From Kuschelorhynchus macadamiae (lineage: Eukaryota; Arthropoda; Insecta; Coleoptera; Curculionidae), in NCBI GenBank assembly GCA_030620095.1, contig JAUTXW010000356.1:1740501-1804500 (forward strand): 64,000 nt of DNA, in the 5' to 3' direction. The position numbers were made by a program, and so were the translations under genes. This document shows positions 36,880-48,938 of the stretch, piece by piece; position 1 is the first letter of the stretch; each line of letters begins with the position of its first letter. The notes under the pieces are model-generated. The model was given only the letters and a program-made list of their open reading frames with translations. It was not told where the DNA came from and did no database searches.

Positions 36880-38080
36880 CGATGATACTTTAATTTATCT
36901 ATATTCAGCATAATTCTGTTTCTCCCAAATCTTAGGAAAGTAAAAATGTCAAAATTAAAAAGTAGTAAATTAAGTATTTTTCGGCAATTTAATTCGAATT
37001 TCTCAAATCATATCGTCGAAATTTTAAAATCAGCAAAAACAAGAAACGTTAATGCTTTCTACTTCAGAATTGAGACAGAATGAATCTATATTAATATTAA
37101 GCTATTGTCTTGATTTTGGTTAGAAACCACTACGGAGCACCATCACATTTTCTCGGAAATGCCTTGTAGAGAAATAAACGTTTATATTTTAAACTATAAT
37201 TGCAGTTTAATAATAAATATGATATTAATATATTCATATCAAAGTGTGATTACGAATTATATAATGCCCAGCCGTGTACACCTAATAAAAATTCAAATTG
37301 CTTTGCTTTGTATGACAATCATTTGCTGCAAAAACTTGATAACGTTTATATAATAACCCATATAACAGTTGAAATAATGTGTCATTATTCAAACAGTTAC
37401 AGGTAAATTTATTCTATTATAAAAGTTAATCTTGGCATAGAATTCAAATTTTATAATAATTAAAGTCGCATATAAACACAAGTTTATATGTGGTTGAATA
37501 ACATAATTTAAATATGGCATTAAAATAATAATTAAAATCGATTGCAATTCTGTAACAAAACAAAATATTCCTGCCGTAAAACGTAGGGTGGCCTTGCTTT
37601 CCAATTCTTGTAATAAAGAGGTATAAGTTGTTTAAATAAATCTTTTGCACTATAAATCACTCGGTTTTTATTTTGAATGTATATATAGAGTGGAACAAGA
37701 TAACTTAAAATAAATTAGTATAATTTATGTATACTAGCAAATAAATTAAAATCATAGCTATGACAGCATATTTCCGCCATGTTGATTAGGTTATTATTTT
37801 AGTAATGATAAACTAGGATAATATTGCCTGATTGGAAATCAGAATAGAATTAAATAAAAATTACTTAATTGCTTCGTCTGGTCTATTCTTGCTCATTATA
37901 AATATTCAACTCTTGGTACCTTTATTCTTTATCTATAAGATGATATCAGAGTAACTCTAAAATGCGTCGATTTTTCAGGATCGGATTAAAAACTTTTGAG
38001 GTTTGCGGCTTTAAGTTTTCAGCCTCCAAAGTCTACAAGGGCACCCTTTAGAAATAACTCGTGAATAAAAAAAAGGTCAC
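36880..38080. other. No gene seen
   Basis: AT-rich. Overlapping 60-70-codon frames on both strands (37159-37650) lack any family resemblance. Confidence 0.5.
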
Positions 38081-38084
38081 CGGG

Positions 38085-38345
38085 CTTTAAGTATTTGGTA
38101 AAAATCCAATATACTGGGGCAAGATGACGCCCTAGTGAAATATTACAAAAATTATTACTAAAAAAAACTAATTATTCAATTTACTTTACTTAATTACAAT
38201 TACAAAATTTTCACAAAAATTAATTGTTAAGGAATGAACTGGTAAGATTTTGGTATGAATAGAAGATAGCAAAACAAAATGGCCGCCAAATAAAACGTTT
38301 AAACAATCAGAGTAAAAAAATCTTGTTCAATTGACTTTAAAAAAA
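38085..38345 (-). repeat. Family A dispersed repeat, copy 6 (minus)
   Basis: GGTAAAAATCCAATATACTG, GAACTGGTAAGATTTTGG, AACAAAATGGCCGCC and CAATTGACTTTAAA occur in reversed family A order. The GACAGACAGAC block is missing. Confidence 0.7.
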
Positions 38346-38363
38346 CATGTAAAAAATATGTAT

Positions 38364-38576
<213 letters not shown>

Positions 38577-39200
38577 AAATTGTTTTAAAAATGCGTTATC
38601 TTTCAAATGAGTATAAAGGTTATTAGAAATATTTTTAGTTCCATAAGTTAGACTATAAAATAAGGCCGTCGTTTCCTCCACGCTAACACAAAAATTAAAA
38701 TATCTCGAAAACTATTGAGTTTTGGATAATGGATATTATAGTTCAAAGGATTGCAAATTAGCTGTACTACCACCTCCCCAAAGCAATACGTTCACTGACC
38801 AGTTACCCTGTATATACATAAACAGCAGTAGCAGGAATTAAGGATTTAAATCCACTCACATAAGCTTGCTTTAACTTCAGAATATTATCAACATTTTTAA
38901 TTAATAAATAGCGATTTTTTACTCTCGAAAAAATGTATCATTACTATTTGACAATTGCCATGATTTATGTAAACATTGGGATATCTTATTTTAATTTTGG
39001 TAATTATGAGAAATAACCAGAAAGTAATCATTTTCGGTTCTACGAATGGGATTAAAAGGATCACCAAATTTGATCTGATCTATTGCCCAGAGAAAACTGG
39101 ATAGTAGCATGGAATCCTATCAAATATATTCGGCTCTATGTGTACTAAGCAAGTTAAAAAAGCATCTACAAAAAAAGTTATCCATTATTAATTATTATTA

Positions 39201-39299
39201 ATTAACGCTAGATAACTATCCAATTCACGCTAGAAAGGTCGGATATCTCGGATTCATCAATTGCTTTGGATTTTGTCAATTCACTATGGTCGAATTATT
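39201..39299. repeat. 99-bp direct repeat, right copy
   Basis: Near-identical to 38364-38462. The 740 bp between the copies contain a TA tract and an element end (ACCCTGTATATAC near 38804) but no gene. Confidence 0.9.
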
Positions 39300-39839
39300 A
39301 CTTCTGAGCTATCCCACAAAAATTGCCTTTTAAGAGCCTCATATTTCTTTCTCTTTTAGATCTACTTCTGTTACGTACATTTATCAAATTCCTTCAAAAA
39401 AATGCATTTAATTATTTTCAAAATACACAGAATGTAATTTTTTTAAAATTAAGTCTGCAAATAGGGGTTGCATTATGTTTTGAACTTTCACTCGACTTGT
39501 GATTTGATGTTTTTTGTTTGTTTCTGTCTTTTTTAATGATTTTAATCTATTCGAAACCTGGCGACTAGCAGTGGTGATGGGGAAAGCCGAAGGCAATTAA
39601 TTTGCTATAAAATGTTTGCACAAAATATCTATCCTTTCCTACATATTCATTTCTACATGCACACAGCTTTTTTAAACGAATTCAAAAAAGGAGGAAGGAT
39701 ATTCTGAATTTGACAATATGTATTCTTTATGCACGTATACTTATTAATTTATTTTCTTGTAAGGCAATTGACGGTATTACAAATCTTAATGGATGCTGAA
39801 AATTTAAAATAACTTTAATCTTGGGACAGAAAAAATCTT
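39300..39839. other. No gene seen
   Basis: AT-rich. A minus frame of 62 codons (39596-39408) shows no domain. Confidence 0.5.
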
Positions 39840-39986
39840 GTGTCGATAAATTAAGTATAAGGAGGCCAAACGAGGCGGGAGAAAGAGGAAAAGATGGGTT
39901 AGTCTGGGGTTTTCGGGTTTTTTACGGATGAGGCGCTCAATTGAAGTAATCATTCTATTTTTTGGCAATTTGTATTAGTGTTTTTC

Positions 39987-39990
<4 letters not shown>
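39840..39990 (+). repeat. Repeat C, copy 2
   Basis: TTTTCGGGTTTTTTACGGA, CTATTTTTTGGCAATTTG and TGTTTTTCTCTGTATA are in the order seen at 40895-40980. More diverged than the other two copies. Confidence 0.45.

Positions 39991-40040
<50 letters not shown>
39991..40040. repeat. (TA)25 microsatellite
   Basis: 50 bp of pure TA directly after repeat C copy 2. Confidence 0.95.
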
Positions 40041-40043
<3 letters not shown>

Positions 40044-40480
40044 TATAGTTTTAAACTTAGATTTACTTTTTAACTTGTCGGAGTGAACCAAAATCCAAAA
40101 TTATTAGAAAAACAAAATACTCTCAATTTGTCACCATAAGTTGCATTTTTTTTGTAACGGAACATCCAATATATCACACTTTATATTTTCATCCAGCCGT
40201 TCTCGATTTATTTGCAGTTGTGTAACTTATATTGAATGATAAAGAGTGCCACGGAAATACAATAGATACATATATTCTGTTTGTTTTTATATTGACATAT
40301 AGTAACATAGTAATTATAGTTATCTTAGTGTCTGTTTTTATGTTTCTATTGACAATAATTAGCATTTTATAATTTCCATGGCACTCTTACATATCTGCGA
40401 ATAAAAGGCTGGATGAAAATATAAATGTTTCATACCAATTGAATCAGAACAGAATATGCTATCCAAGTAGTATAAATATA
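40041..40480. other. No gene seen
   Basis: AT-rich sequence without recognisable features. Confidence 0.5.
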
Positions 40481-40830
40481 TAGGGTGTCCCATTAAAAAA
40501 CATATGATGAAAATGATGGTCTTTTGTTTTTTTTAAATATTAGATATAAATTTAAACAACCCTGTAATTTGTTTTTGGGTTCATACATATAACTTTAAAA
40601 ATAAAGGAGATATGGCAGGTTAAAATGTTATGAAGATAAATTGATCACACTGTATCACAGTGTGGTCATTTTAACGTGTTCACATTTTAATCTGCTATAA
40701 CTCTTTTATTTGTATGATGTCAAAATGATCCAAGAGGCTCCATTTTAATGATTTTTGATAATACTACATGACATTATTTTGAATACAAAATATTTGTTTG
40801 TTAGTAACTGTGGTGTGTCATAGTACGGGC
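40481..40830. mobile_element. Element with long central palindrome
   Basis: Starts with ATAGGGTGTCCCATTAAAAA. The centre (about 40590-40725) is an inverted repeat: GGCAGGTTAAAATGTTA on the left pairs with the reverse of TTCACATTTTAATCTGC on the right, and the core is CACACTG-TATCA-CAGTGTG. No open frame. Probably a non-autonomous Tc1/mariner-type element, but the right end is not defined. Confidence 0.5.
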
Positions 40831-40839
40831 GTGAAATTG

Positions 40840-41000
40840 AAAGGAAATGAAAGGAAAGGATCCAAATTTTCGTAATTCATATTTCATATAGATTTCGGGA
40901 TTTTTATGGGCCGGAAGTTCAATTTCCAACCATTTTAATTTTTGGTAATTTGCATTATTGATTCTCTATAAATATGTGTGGATATGTATAGATGGCGCTT
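40840..41000 (+). repeat. Repeat C, copy 3
   Basis: TTTCATATAGATTTCGGGAT, GGCCGGAAGTTCAATTTCC, TTTTTGGTAATTTGCATTAT, then AGATGGCGC. Best-preserved copy of repeat C. Confidence 0.6.
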
Positions 41001-41184
41001 TTTATATAATATTAGTTAACTTGATTTTAGAAAAATTTTAAGAGCAATGGACCCCAGTAATTATTCATTTTATTAGTCACGTCCAACATTTTAGCCTTAG
41101 TTTCGGCTTCGAGAACTTTGAACATGACCTTTTCAATAAAACTTTTTGTAAATAAAATTAATAAAGGTAAAGAAAACATGTTTT

Positions 41185-41415
41185 TATAGAAATTAAATAG
41201 ACTTAAAAAAACACTGAAAAGTCAAATATAATATTTAAGTCTATCCTAGAAATTTGACTTTATGAAGTTGCGACAAATTAATAAAAACAGTAAATTGACT
41301 TGAAGTATCAGGCATTAAGGCTCTGAATATATGAATGTCGATTCTTGAAGTCAAATTTCCATGATAGAATGAAATATAACTTTTTAATTTTCAGTGTTTT
41401 TTTGAAGTCTGTCTA
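41185..41415. mobile_element. Palindromic MITE, about 230 bp
   Basis: AAATAGACTTAAAAAAACAC-TGAAAA (41193 on) pairs with the reverse of TTTTCAGTGTTTTTTTGAAG (41390 on). The inner block CTAGAAATTTGACTTTATGA (41247 on) pairs with the reverse of TTGAAGTCAAATTTCCATGA (41346 on). Together nearly the whole unit folds back. Non-coding. Target duplication not certain. Confidence 0.75.
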
Positions 41416-42132
41416 TTTTTTATATTTTTTTTTATAAAATTATTATTCCATACTCCATGGAACGGACTCGAGACACATAGATTTGTTGAATATTCCAGAA
41501 ATCCTTAAAAAACGTGACAAAATTATCTGCAGAACTATGTGTTTGTATGAAGGTCTGCAATACGATGGATAATTGGATATGGGCCGGAGTTGCATAATGT
41601 TGTGTTAGTGTTAGTCTGGAAGTTTATTTTCACTGCTGCTTTTTTTACATCTTGCAATTTTTGTGTTCTATATCTCAATATCTCGTATTTTAAAAATTTA
41701 AAACACACTAAATACCGAATGGACTTGATCAATAATGATAATGATTGATTGAATCCTCCTGTCTGAGTTTTTAAAAATCTGACTACTGTTGGGTATTTTT
41801 TAAAGTAATCGGAAATTAAGAATCTACCAAACTTGATTAGTTCACTTTAAATCAAAAAAATATATTTAACATAACGAAAAAAAATTATTTTTTATAGGAA
41901 AATTTGAATTTAGTTATTTCACTTTTCAAAATTATTTTTGAAAATTTGAATTTAATTCTCGATTTAATTAACATTAAAAAATTGTTGTGAAGTTTTTTAA
42001 AAGATAAAAAAGATCTCTTACTTTTATTATGTAAGGTTTATTTTGGCTCATTTTCCTATTCACAGTTATAACTAGAAAACATAATGGAAAGAAGCTTTTT
42101 TTTTTCCACCCCCTTTATTAACTGTTTCATCT

Positions 42133-42134
<2 letters not shown>
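41416..42134. other. No gene seen
   Basis: AT-rich. A minus frame of 65 codons (41732-41535) without resemblance. Confidence 0.5.

Positions 42135-42191
<57 letters not shown>
42135..42191. repeat. (TA)n microsatellite
   Basis: 57 bp of pure TA. Confidence 0.95.
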
Positions 42192-42192
<1 letters not shown>

Positions 42193-44050
42193 CAACCTCT
42201 GCAAAGAGAAGAATGTCCAAGCAAGTCAGTTATGTGAATATTTAGTAACTAAAGATCTGCTAAAACAAATTTTGGGAATAATTCTTACAACACCTGCCTC
42301 TAAGCGTTTTACAAATCACCCTTTAATCTACGTCTCAGTACATAACCGAATTTGGTCTAGTTAGGAAAATGTTTATAATGAATATCAATACGATCTGGAA
42401 TTCTCCTATATTATAAATTGCATAGAAATTCTATTTCAGTGCAAAACATGCCGCCGCAATCCCATAAAACTCAATGTCAAAAATGCCATCACAATAACAA
42501 AAAAATTGTCACCACAAAAATTTCTATTGCAACTCCACCCCAATGAATATCAAGGGCAATGCCAAAGATCTGTATATAAAAATGTCAGAGTGGTTTACAC
42601 CTTACAATTGGAGTTCTCAGATATTTTTATGGCAATGGGAATCTTCTGGTACTCCAACCTGGTAGAGTTTTTTCGGCCGCGTTTAATTCACATATAGCTG
42701 GAGTTTGCTCAGTCCTAGAAGCTATAAAGTTTATTTCTACGATGGGACATATTTATTTGACTGAACAAAAACCAAGGGCTACGACTATTGTAGTTATTTA
42801 TATACTCGTTTATATTCCAAGAATATTAAGTAGATAAGTATACCTCAAGGACCCACGGCTCTAAGGTTTGTATGTCCCTCGAGAGCATATTATATTTATT
42901 CCGTTGTTTGTTCAGATATAAGATATGTTATTATTATACCAGCAAGGGACATAAAATATTTTAAAAGGATTTGGCACATAGGATATTTTATTATTTATTC
43001 CCCTGCGGGTGTAAAGTATATTTCTTAATGACATAGTATATAAAAATATAGTTAATAACTAAGCAATAAATACAATTTTTGCTAATTTTACCAACTAATT
43101 CATGCTATAGTATAGTTCTCTATAGCATAGTTGTTAAATGGTATAATACCTTTAAATTCAACAACCTAAAATTAGCTGGAGATTTACAGGGTACGTTAAA
43201 TAAACGTGACATACAAAGCATTTTTAATACACCACCCTGTATTTTATTGCGTGTTTAATACTCCATAAATAGCTCGATTAATAATTAAATTGAAACATAT
43301 ATAAAACGTTCCATTATATTGAATGTTAAAGAGATTAATAACCTGTGATCAGTTTTAACAAAATTTAACCGTTATTAACTTAGCTGTTTTGAAACAAGAT
43401 ACATATTTTCTATACCAAGAAAAAGTCATTCTCAAATAGCATTAGGGTTTCCTATACCTACCTCTGAATAGTTTTATAGAAAATTCCGTTTTTACCAGTA
43501 AATTGAGTGTATAATAATTTTAAATAGGTACCGCTGTATGAAGTATAATTTATTTTTTAGCAAACTGTATTAGTTTATCCATACCTACCTTTTATAATGT
43601 TCCAGTAAATAAGCCTTTAGAGATACCAATTGCAAGCAGCTGTATCATGATTTTTTGCTAATTTTGTAAAGGAACTAAAAAACCTTTTATTGGTGTGAAA
43701 ATATGTCGCTGATGTATGCACCCCTTGTTTATTACAAAATGATAGAAGATGCTGATAGCTGATCCAAAAAATCTTAAACTTGCAGATTATTGTTCAGCTG
43801 CTAACGTCTGTTAGTTTTTGTGTTACCATCCTTTTGAATACAATGCCTATTTGCCAAATAATTTATATATTTGAAAAACGTCAGACATGACAGTAGGGGT
43901 ATGCGAAACCACTTAAATTATTGCTTCTATATAAACTACATTTTTAGACTGCCATTCTGATGTGCCTAAATACATAAATTATTCTTTTCGGGAAGAGGCC
44001 ACGGTATACAACCACCTCTAATAATAATACAATAAATATATATTGTATTA

Positions 44051-44054
<4 letters not shown>
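42192..44054. other. No gene seen; small ACAGGGT inverted pair
   Basis: AT-rich. TTACAGGGTACG at about 43186 and ACCACCCTGTATTT at about 43232 form a short inverted pair roughly 55 bp across. The 63-codon frame at 42506-42697 has no family resemblance. Confidence 0.45.

Positions 44055-44112
<58 letters not shown>
44055..44112. repeat. (TA)n microsatellite
   Basis: About 58 bp of pure TA. Confidence 0.95.
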
Positions 44113-44115
<3 letters not shown>

Positions 44116-45289
44116 ATACATTTCCATTTTTCGAATGAAGTTAAATTGTCATCGCAGTTTTTTTAAGAGTCATGTGTAGTCGCAACTAATTTTAATTTCT
44201 AGTCTTTAGAATATATCGCAGGAACTCTAAAACTCGGCGACTTTCAACGTCTTGTTTAGATATGTCTTAGCATTTAAATTTACTTCGATATCTTTTAGCG
44301 GAACATTATCTGTATATTTTTTTACCTTATTCGTATTCAAAATCTTCAGCTAAACCAAACCAAAAGATGGCAATGATGTCCCGTGGAATTTGTAACACCC
44401 TGTATATATTGATTTCCATTTTCAGAAGTTGTACATTTTACAAAAAATATTTTTATTGTTTTGTTGAGTTATTTTGCTTAAGTGAGGGCCATAACCACTT
44501 TGCAATATTACGCCTTAAAAATTGGTAAAAAAATCGTCAAAATATACCCATTTTGTTTCTTCACATTATTCATAGCTAGTCGGATTTCTATGATATTACT
44601 TTTTAACAATGCAGACAAAGTTATTAAATAACAAAGCAAAACATAAATATAAATCTTAACATAGTAAAATAATTTAAAATAAATGAATATTTTAAATTCA
44701 TGAACAAGTATCAAAATCTAAAAAATTATTTCAATCCAATCAAAATTTCGAAAGCACCAAAACCGAGGAACACCCGAACACCCCACATATAAGTAAAGAT
44801 GCTACAAAATTAAACACCTGCTTATTAATATTTCTAGAAACTATCCTTGGAAAGACTTAAAAGTCATCTAAAATATTTTAGCTGACGTTAAAATTCACTT
44901 AAAGTCCACGAAAAGCCTTTAAAGCCACTCTAACTCAAGACTTCAAAATCACCCAAAAATCCCATTAAAAACATCAGATTTGTCTAAAATCTACTAAGAG
45001 ACTTTTAATTCATATGTCACTTGAAAGGCTTATAATTTATTCATCAGTCTCTTAAAAGACTTATAATTGATTCAGAAGTCATATATTATAATTCAGTGTC
45101 CGTGTACACATTTTTTGGTGTTATCAGTAATGTAAATATGCGTGATATGCGACATTTGTTGAAAATCTCTATAACTCAGATTCAATTTAATGACCTCATA
45201 TATTCAAAAAGGAACTACCATTTACTAGCTAGATTATGTCACGTATTGGGTGCTCCACCCTGAATAACGTAAGTTTTTCTAGGTTGGCT
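44113..45289. other. No gene; degenerate AAGACTT-rich stretch
   Basis: Contains ACACCCTGTATATA near 44395. From about 44860 to 45075, phrases such as AAAGACTTAAAAGTCA, AAGACTTCAAAATCAC and AAAGACTTATAATTGATTC recur irregularly, suggesting a worn short-unit tandem repeat. CACCCTGAATAAC near 45255 resembles another element end. Confidence 0.4.
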
Positions 45290-45297
45290 CTACTAGA

Positions 45298-46269
45298 CAG
45301 TGGTCTGCCTAAAGGGACCGCAGGTCCAGCGGCGCGGGGGGGGGGAGGACAAATTAAACAGGGTATTGAAATAAAATATTTTTTCCATAGTTAAAAAAAA
45401 TCATGGATTTCGCAATTTTTTCAACCATCGTAGACATTGGAAATGATAATAATAAGATAACGTAACATATAATCCCTGTGAAACATTTCGAAGTGGCAGT
45501 ACTCAATGCATATTTAGATGTAATAGTAAGTCAGACAGATAAAATATTTTCTGCGTTTAAAACATTTTCAATTCTAAATCCTAAGATACTGATTAAATTA
45601 AATGACTCAGAAATTTTAGAAAAAGCTCAGTTATTAGTAGAGAAATATTCAAATGATTTAACTTCTCAACTAGCAACTGAGCTAATTCAGATAAAATCGT
45701 TATTGTATAACAACATTAAAAACCTTAATACAACTCGTGAATTGGCAAACTATAGTTCCGAAAAAAAGTAATTATTGTTAAGTAGTATACCAGAACTTTG
45801 TTCTGCATTCCAATTATTTCTTGTCCTTCCTACCCTTACCTAACCTAACTTCTAGTTTAGCTTTAGCTCTTATCTGAATAGAGCACGGAAGGGCTAGAGA
45901 AGTAAAGATTGATGAACTAGCTGATAAGTATTTATCTCGCCGATACAAAAACCAAAAAGTCTACTCTACCGCCAAAGAAAATGATTCTTGCAATGATTGT
46001 TTTAATTAGTTTTTAGTTTTGCTTGAACCACAGCATATTTATTATTTTTTAACGTTTCGTTAATTTTTGTTTTGTGTTTATTAGTTTACCTTTACCTATT
46101 AATATCAAAATGTATATCGTTTTAATTTTTTTGCTAGAGTTATTTTTTGTTTTTTGTTAATAAATTTAAGACATTTTTTGTTTACTTATTTTTTTGGAGA
46201 AATTATGCAGGGGGCCCCCAAGAAGAGTCTCGCGGGGGGAGGGTGGACTAAAAACTCGGCACGCCACTG
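45298..46269 (+). mobile_element. Internally deleted hAT element with both ends
   Basis: The left end CAGTGGTCTGCCTAAAGGG and the right end, in reverse, CAGTGGCGTGCCGAGTTT are matching hAT-type terminal inverted repeats. Flanks CTACTAGA (45290-45297) and CTACTAGC (46270-46277) form an 8-bp target-site duplication with one mismatch. Both ends carry G-rich subterminal runs. The interior (972 bp total) keeps only the 3' part of a transposase gene (next entry). Confidence 0.9.
45478..46005 (+). pseudogene. hAT transposase C-terminal remnant (ZMYM1-like type)
   Basis: Open from 45478 to 45771: FEVAVLNAYLDVIVSQTDKI, LNDSEILEKAQLLVEKYSND, then LATELIQIKSLL, the layout of the region before the hAT dimerisation motif. 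After a break, SIPELCSAFQLFLVLPTLT (45786-45842) corresponds to the family's YPNL..ALRI.LTIPVT. The conserved SAERSFSKLK segment is deleted. The end resumes as IEHGRAREVKIDELADKYL (45879-45935), stopping at about 46005. No usable start or catalytic core. The resemblance is to zinc-finger MYM-type/hAT proteins found in insects. Confidence 0.8.
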
Positions 46270-46277
46270 CTACTAGC

Positions 46278-47289
46278 AATGTTATTGATTTAAATAAATG
46301 TAACTATATAACCCTAACTGAGGACCGTATTATATATTTTATTTTTTTAATTCAATTAATAGTTAATTTGTAGGCAGCGCGCAAATTATGTTCATCCATG
46401 TCCTATGCTTCTTTAGTTGAGTAAATTAAAATTTTATACTATTAATCACTTCAACCAATTAAAATTAACAAGTATTAAATGCCGATTAAGTTTAAATTTT
46501 TTAACTACCCGTTCTATATTTCAACAGCTAATTTACAGGTTAAATAAATTTTCGCGTGCTTTACCTAGTTATTGCTTAATGTATGCAAGACTTCGTTGTA
46601 ATTAGCAAGAAATAAATGACCATAACTGTTATTTTTGCTGCTATGTGTGTTTTAAATCCTGATTAACTTTAAGACTAAGAGAGATATGTTTTTTAAAATG
46701 CGGTATTTCACAAATAATTCATAAAACGATGAGTAGTTAGTATTTTGCAATGCATATGTAGCGTTGGTATTCCAACTAGATTTTTTATCCCTAGAAATAT
46801 TAAGGAGATTTATTGCTTCAATAGTTTGAAATGAAATCTAAAAATATCTAGGACAATGTCTTTACTAGGCTTAGAAATTGAATATTTAACATGCTCTCAA
46901 CAAAGGCTGTCTAAATAGTGATTGAAAAATTGCTTTAACGTAGATGGTTACAAAAGACTGACTGCAAGAAGGTGTTTTATAACCCTTGATGATCCCTCTT
47001 AAGAATCTTACATAATTGCTTACGCAGATCCAGATGATCTATCTTACTGCTTAGTCTGTCATTTAAGGGAGTTCTCTGCGGCCAGAGTTCTGGAAACACA
47101 ACAAATAATCTAAAAATAGTGCAGAGATTACGTTGTATCAGTTAAAGGAAGATACAGTGTATATAACTTATATTAGCTTTAGTCTGTCGATATCCTATCT
47201 GTATATAAATAAAAATACATAAATAAATATTTATATTTAATCAGTCAGACTTTTATTATAAACTTTAATTTCCGTTTTCAGATCGTTCC
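46278..47289. other. No gene seen
   Basis: AT-rich. The 62-codon frame at 46417-46605 has no recognised family. Confidence 0.5.
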
Positions 47290-47745
47290 TAATTTAATAA
47301 TACACTTTCCTTTAAAATTTTGCACAAAAATCAAGTATTACGTAAGAATCAACTTAATAAAATACTTAAGAAAATCAGCCCGAAAAAACTGTTTATTCGA
47401 TTGATTTTAAGAATTCGGTATGATATAGAGATGAACTGGTAAATATGTGGTACGAATTCAAGTTTGCGCAATAAAATGGCAGCCAAATAAAATGCTTGTA
47501 ATCGTAAACCGAATCACTTTCCTAGATTTTACATATCTTCACGTTTTAGCTTCCATAGATCCTAGATGCCAAACAATATGTTCTCAATTAAGTCGGTCTC
47601 TCTGTCATTTCTAGACATTGTTAAAAAAATATGGTCAAAAATTAAGAGTCATATGGAGACGGTAATATTTTGGCAAAAATCCAATATGGAGAAGCAAAAT
47701 ATCGCCCTGGTGAAACGTTAAAAAAAAATATTGCCCTGGTGGAAC
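47290..47745 (-). repeat. Family A dispersed repeat, copy 7 (minus)
   Basis: Two subunits: GAACTGGTAAATATGTGG with AATAAAATGGCAGCC (47431-47478), then GAATCACTTTCCTAG, CTTCACGTTTTAGC, ATATGTTCTCAATTAAGTCG, GGCAAAAATCCAATATGG. Its left edge abuts a TA tract. Confidence 0.8.
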
Positions 47746-47761
47746 GTATAATATAATAATA

Positions 47762-48011
<250 letters not shown>

Positions 48012-48014
48012 TGT

Positions 48015-48190
48015 TTTCATTCCGGATGTACATCCGTTCATGACTCTCGTTCTGAAAAGAACAATTTTGCTGACGTTTCGCCAAAATCGCATTTGGCATT
48101 TTCGAAGCTTTCTGTTTCGCGTCCGATTGAAGACTAAAAGGAAATAAACTAAAAGCAATTAAAAATTGTCGAAAGTTCAATCGGTTTTCC
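48015..48190 (-). mobile_element. Penelope-type terminal fragment
   Basis: The minus strand carries TGCCAAATGCGATTTTGGC followed directly by GAAACGTCAGC, the stem plus GAAACGTC arrangement seen in the tail of the element at 24101-24143. The first core is worn (TCGAAAA in place of CTGAAGA). A perfect palindrome GGATGTACATCC lies 40 bp away (48023-48034). No coding part accompanies it, so the fragment is a tail or solo terminal repeat. Confidence 0.45.
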
Positions 48191-48400
48191 GTTTTTAAAA
48201 TACGCGTAGATATCGTTAGAGAATCTGGAGCAATTTACTTGCAAACTTCACTGCGACTTCCAGATACCGTGATAAACATTAAGGTATAAGTGATGTATCT
48301 TGGTTGTTTAAATATTTTATAAATAAATATATTTTTTAAATTTTAGATTCGATTTTTTATTTATGTAGGTTCCGGGTGTTTTTTTATCTTTGATATCATT

Positions 48401-48938
48401 TTAGTGAGCTGAGAGTTTTTTGTTTTTAAGGATATCAAAATGAAACAAAAATGATTTTGCAGTTATCTAGCAAGTTTTTTTTCTTTTTTAAAAATAAAAC
48501 AAAACACTAACGTTTTTTCAAGATATTAAGCTAACTTATATTTTTTTAAACGGAAAGCGTCGAATGCCTTCAAAACAAATATTTGTAAGATTATTAAAAA
48601 AAATGCAAGAAAGAGGAAGCGTGTTTGATGTAAAAAGCCCTAGACCTCGTAGAGTTTTAGATGAAGAAATGGAAACCAACATACTCGGGTTTTATGAAGC
48701 ACATCCATCAACATCACTTAATAAATGGTCTCGGGATATACTGGTCCCCCGCAGTTCAGTTAAAAAAGTTTTGAAAAAAACAAATATAAACCCTTAAATC
48801 TGGGAAAACCCAGAAACTTACCGACCAGAATTGCCAGATAAGAAATCTATTTTGTTAGGATGCTATGCTACTACGCAAAATGATTTTTATTTCATTTTGA
48901 TATCTTTAAAAATAAAAAAGTTACAGATCATCAAAATG
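48401..48938 (+). mobile_element. Mariner-like non-autonomous element
   Basis: The left arm GATATCAAAATGAAACAAAAA-TGATTTTGC (48430-48462) and the right arm in reverse GATATCAAAATGAAATAAAAA-TCATTTTGC (48908-48876) are long inverted repeats. Weaker pairing extends outward through a TTTTTTGTTTTTAA block to about 60 bp per arm. The interior carries the HTH frame at 48564-48797 and nothing else of a transposase. Confidence 0.8.
48564..48797 (+). pseudogene. Transposase N-terminal HTH fragment
   Basis: 77 codons: PSKQIFVRLLKKMQERGSVF, then SPRPRRVLDEEMETNILGFY and HPSTSLNKWSRDILVPRSSV. This is the DNA-binding HTH pair found at the N-terminus of a mariner-type transposase family common in insects (often annotated DUF4817): P.R..V..L....ETGSV, then NP.IS.R.I....GI....V. 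The frame is open but the catalytic domain is entirely absent. It could still be expressed as a short DNA-binding peptide; that is speculation. Confidence 0.7.
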
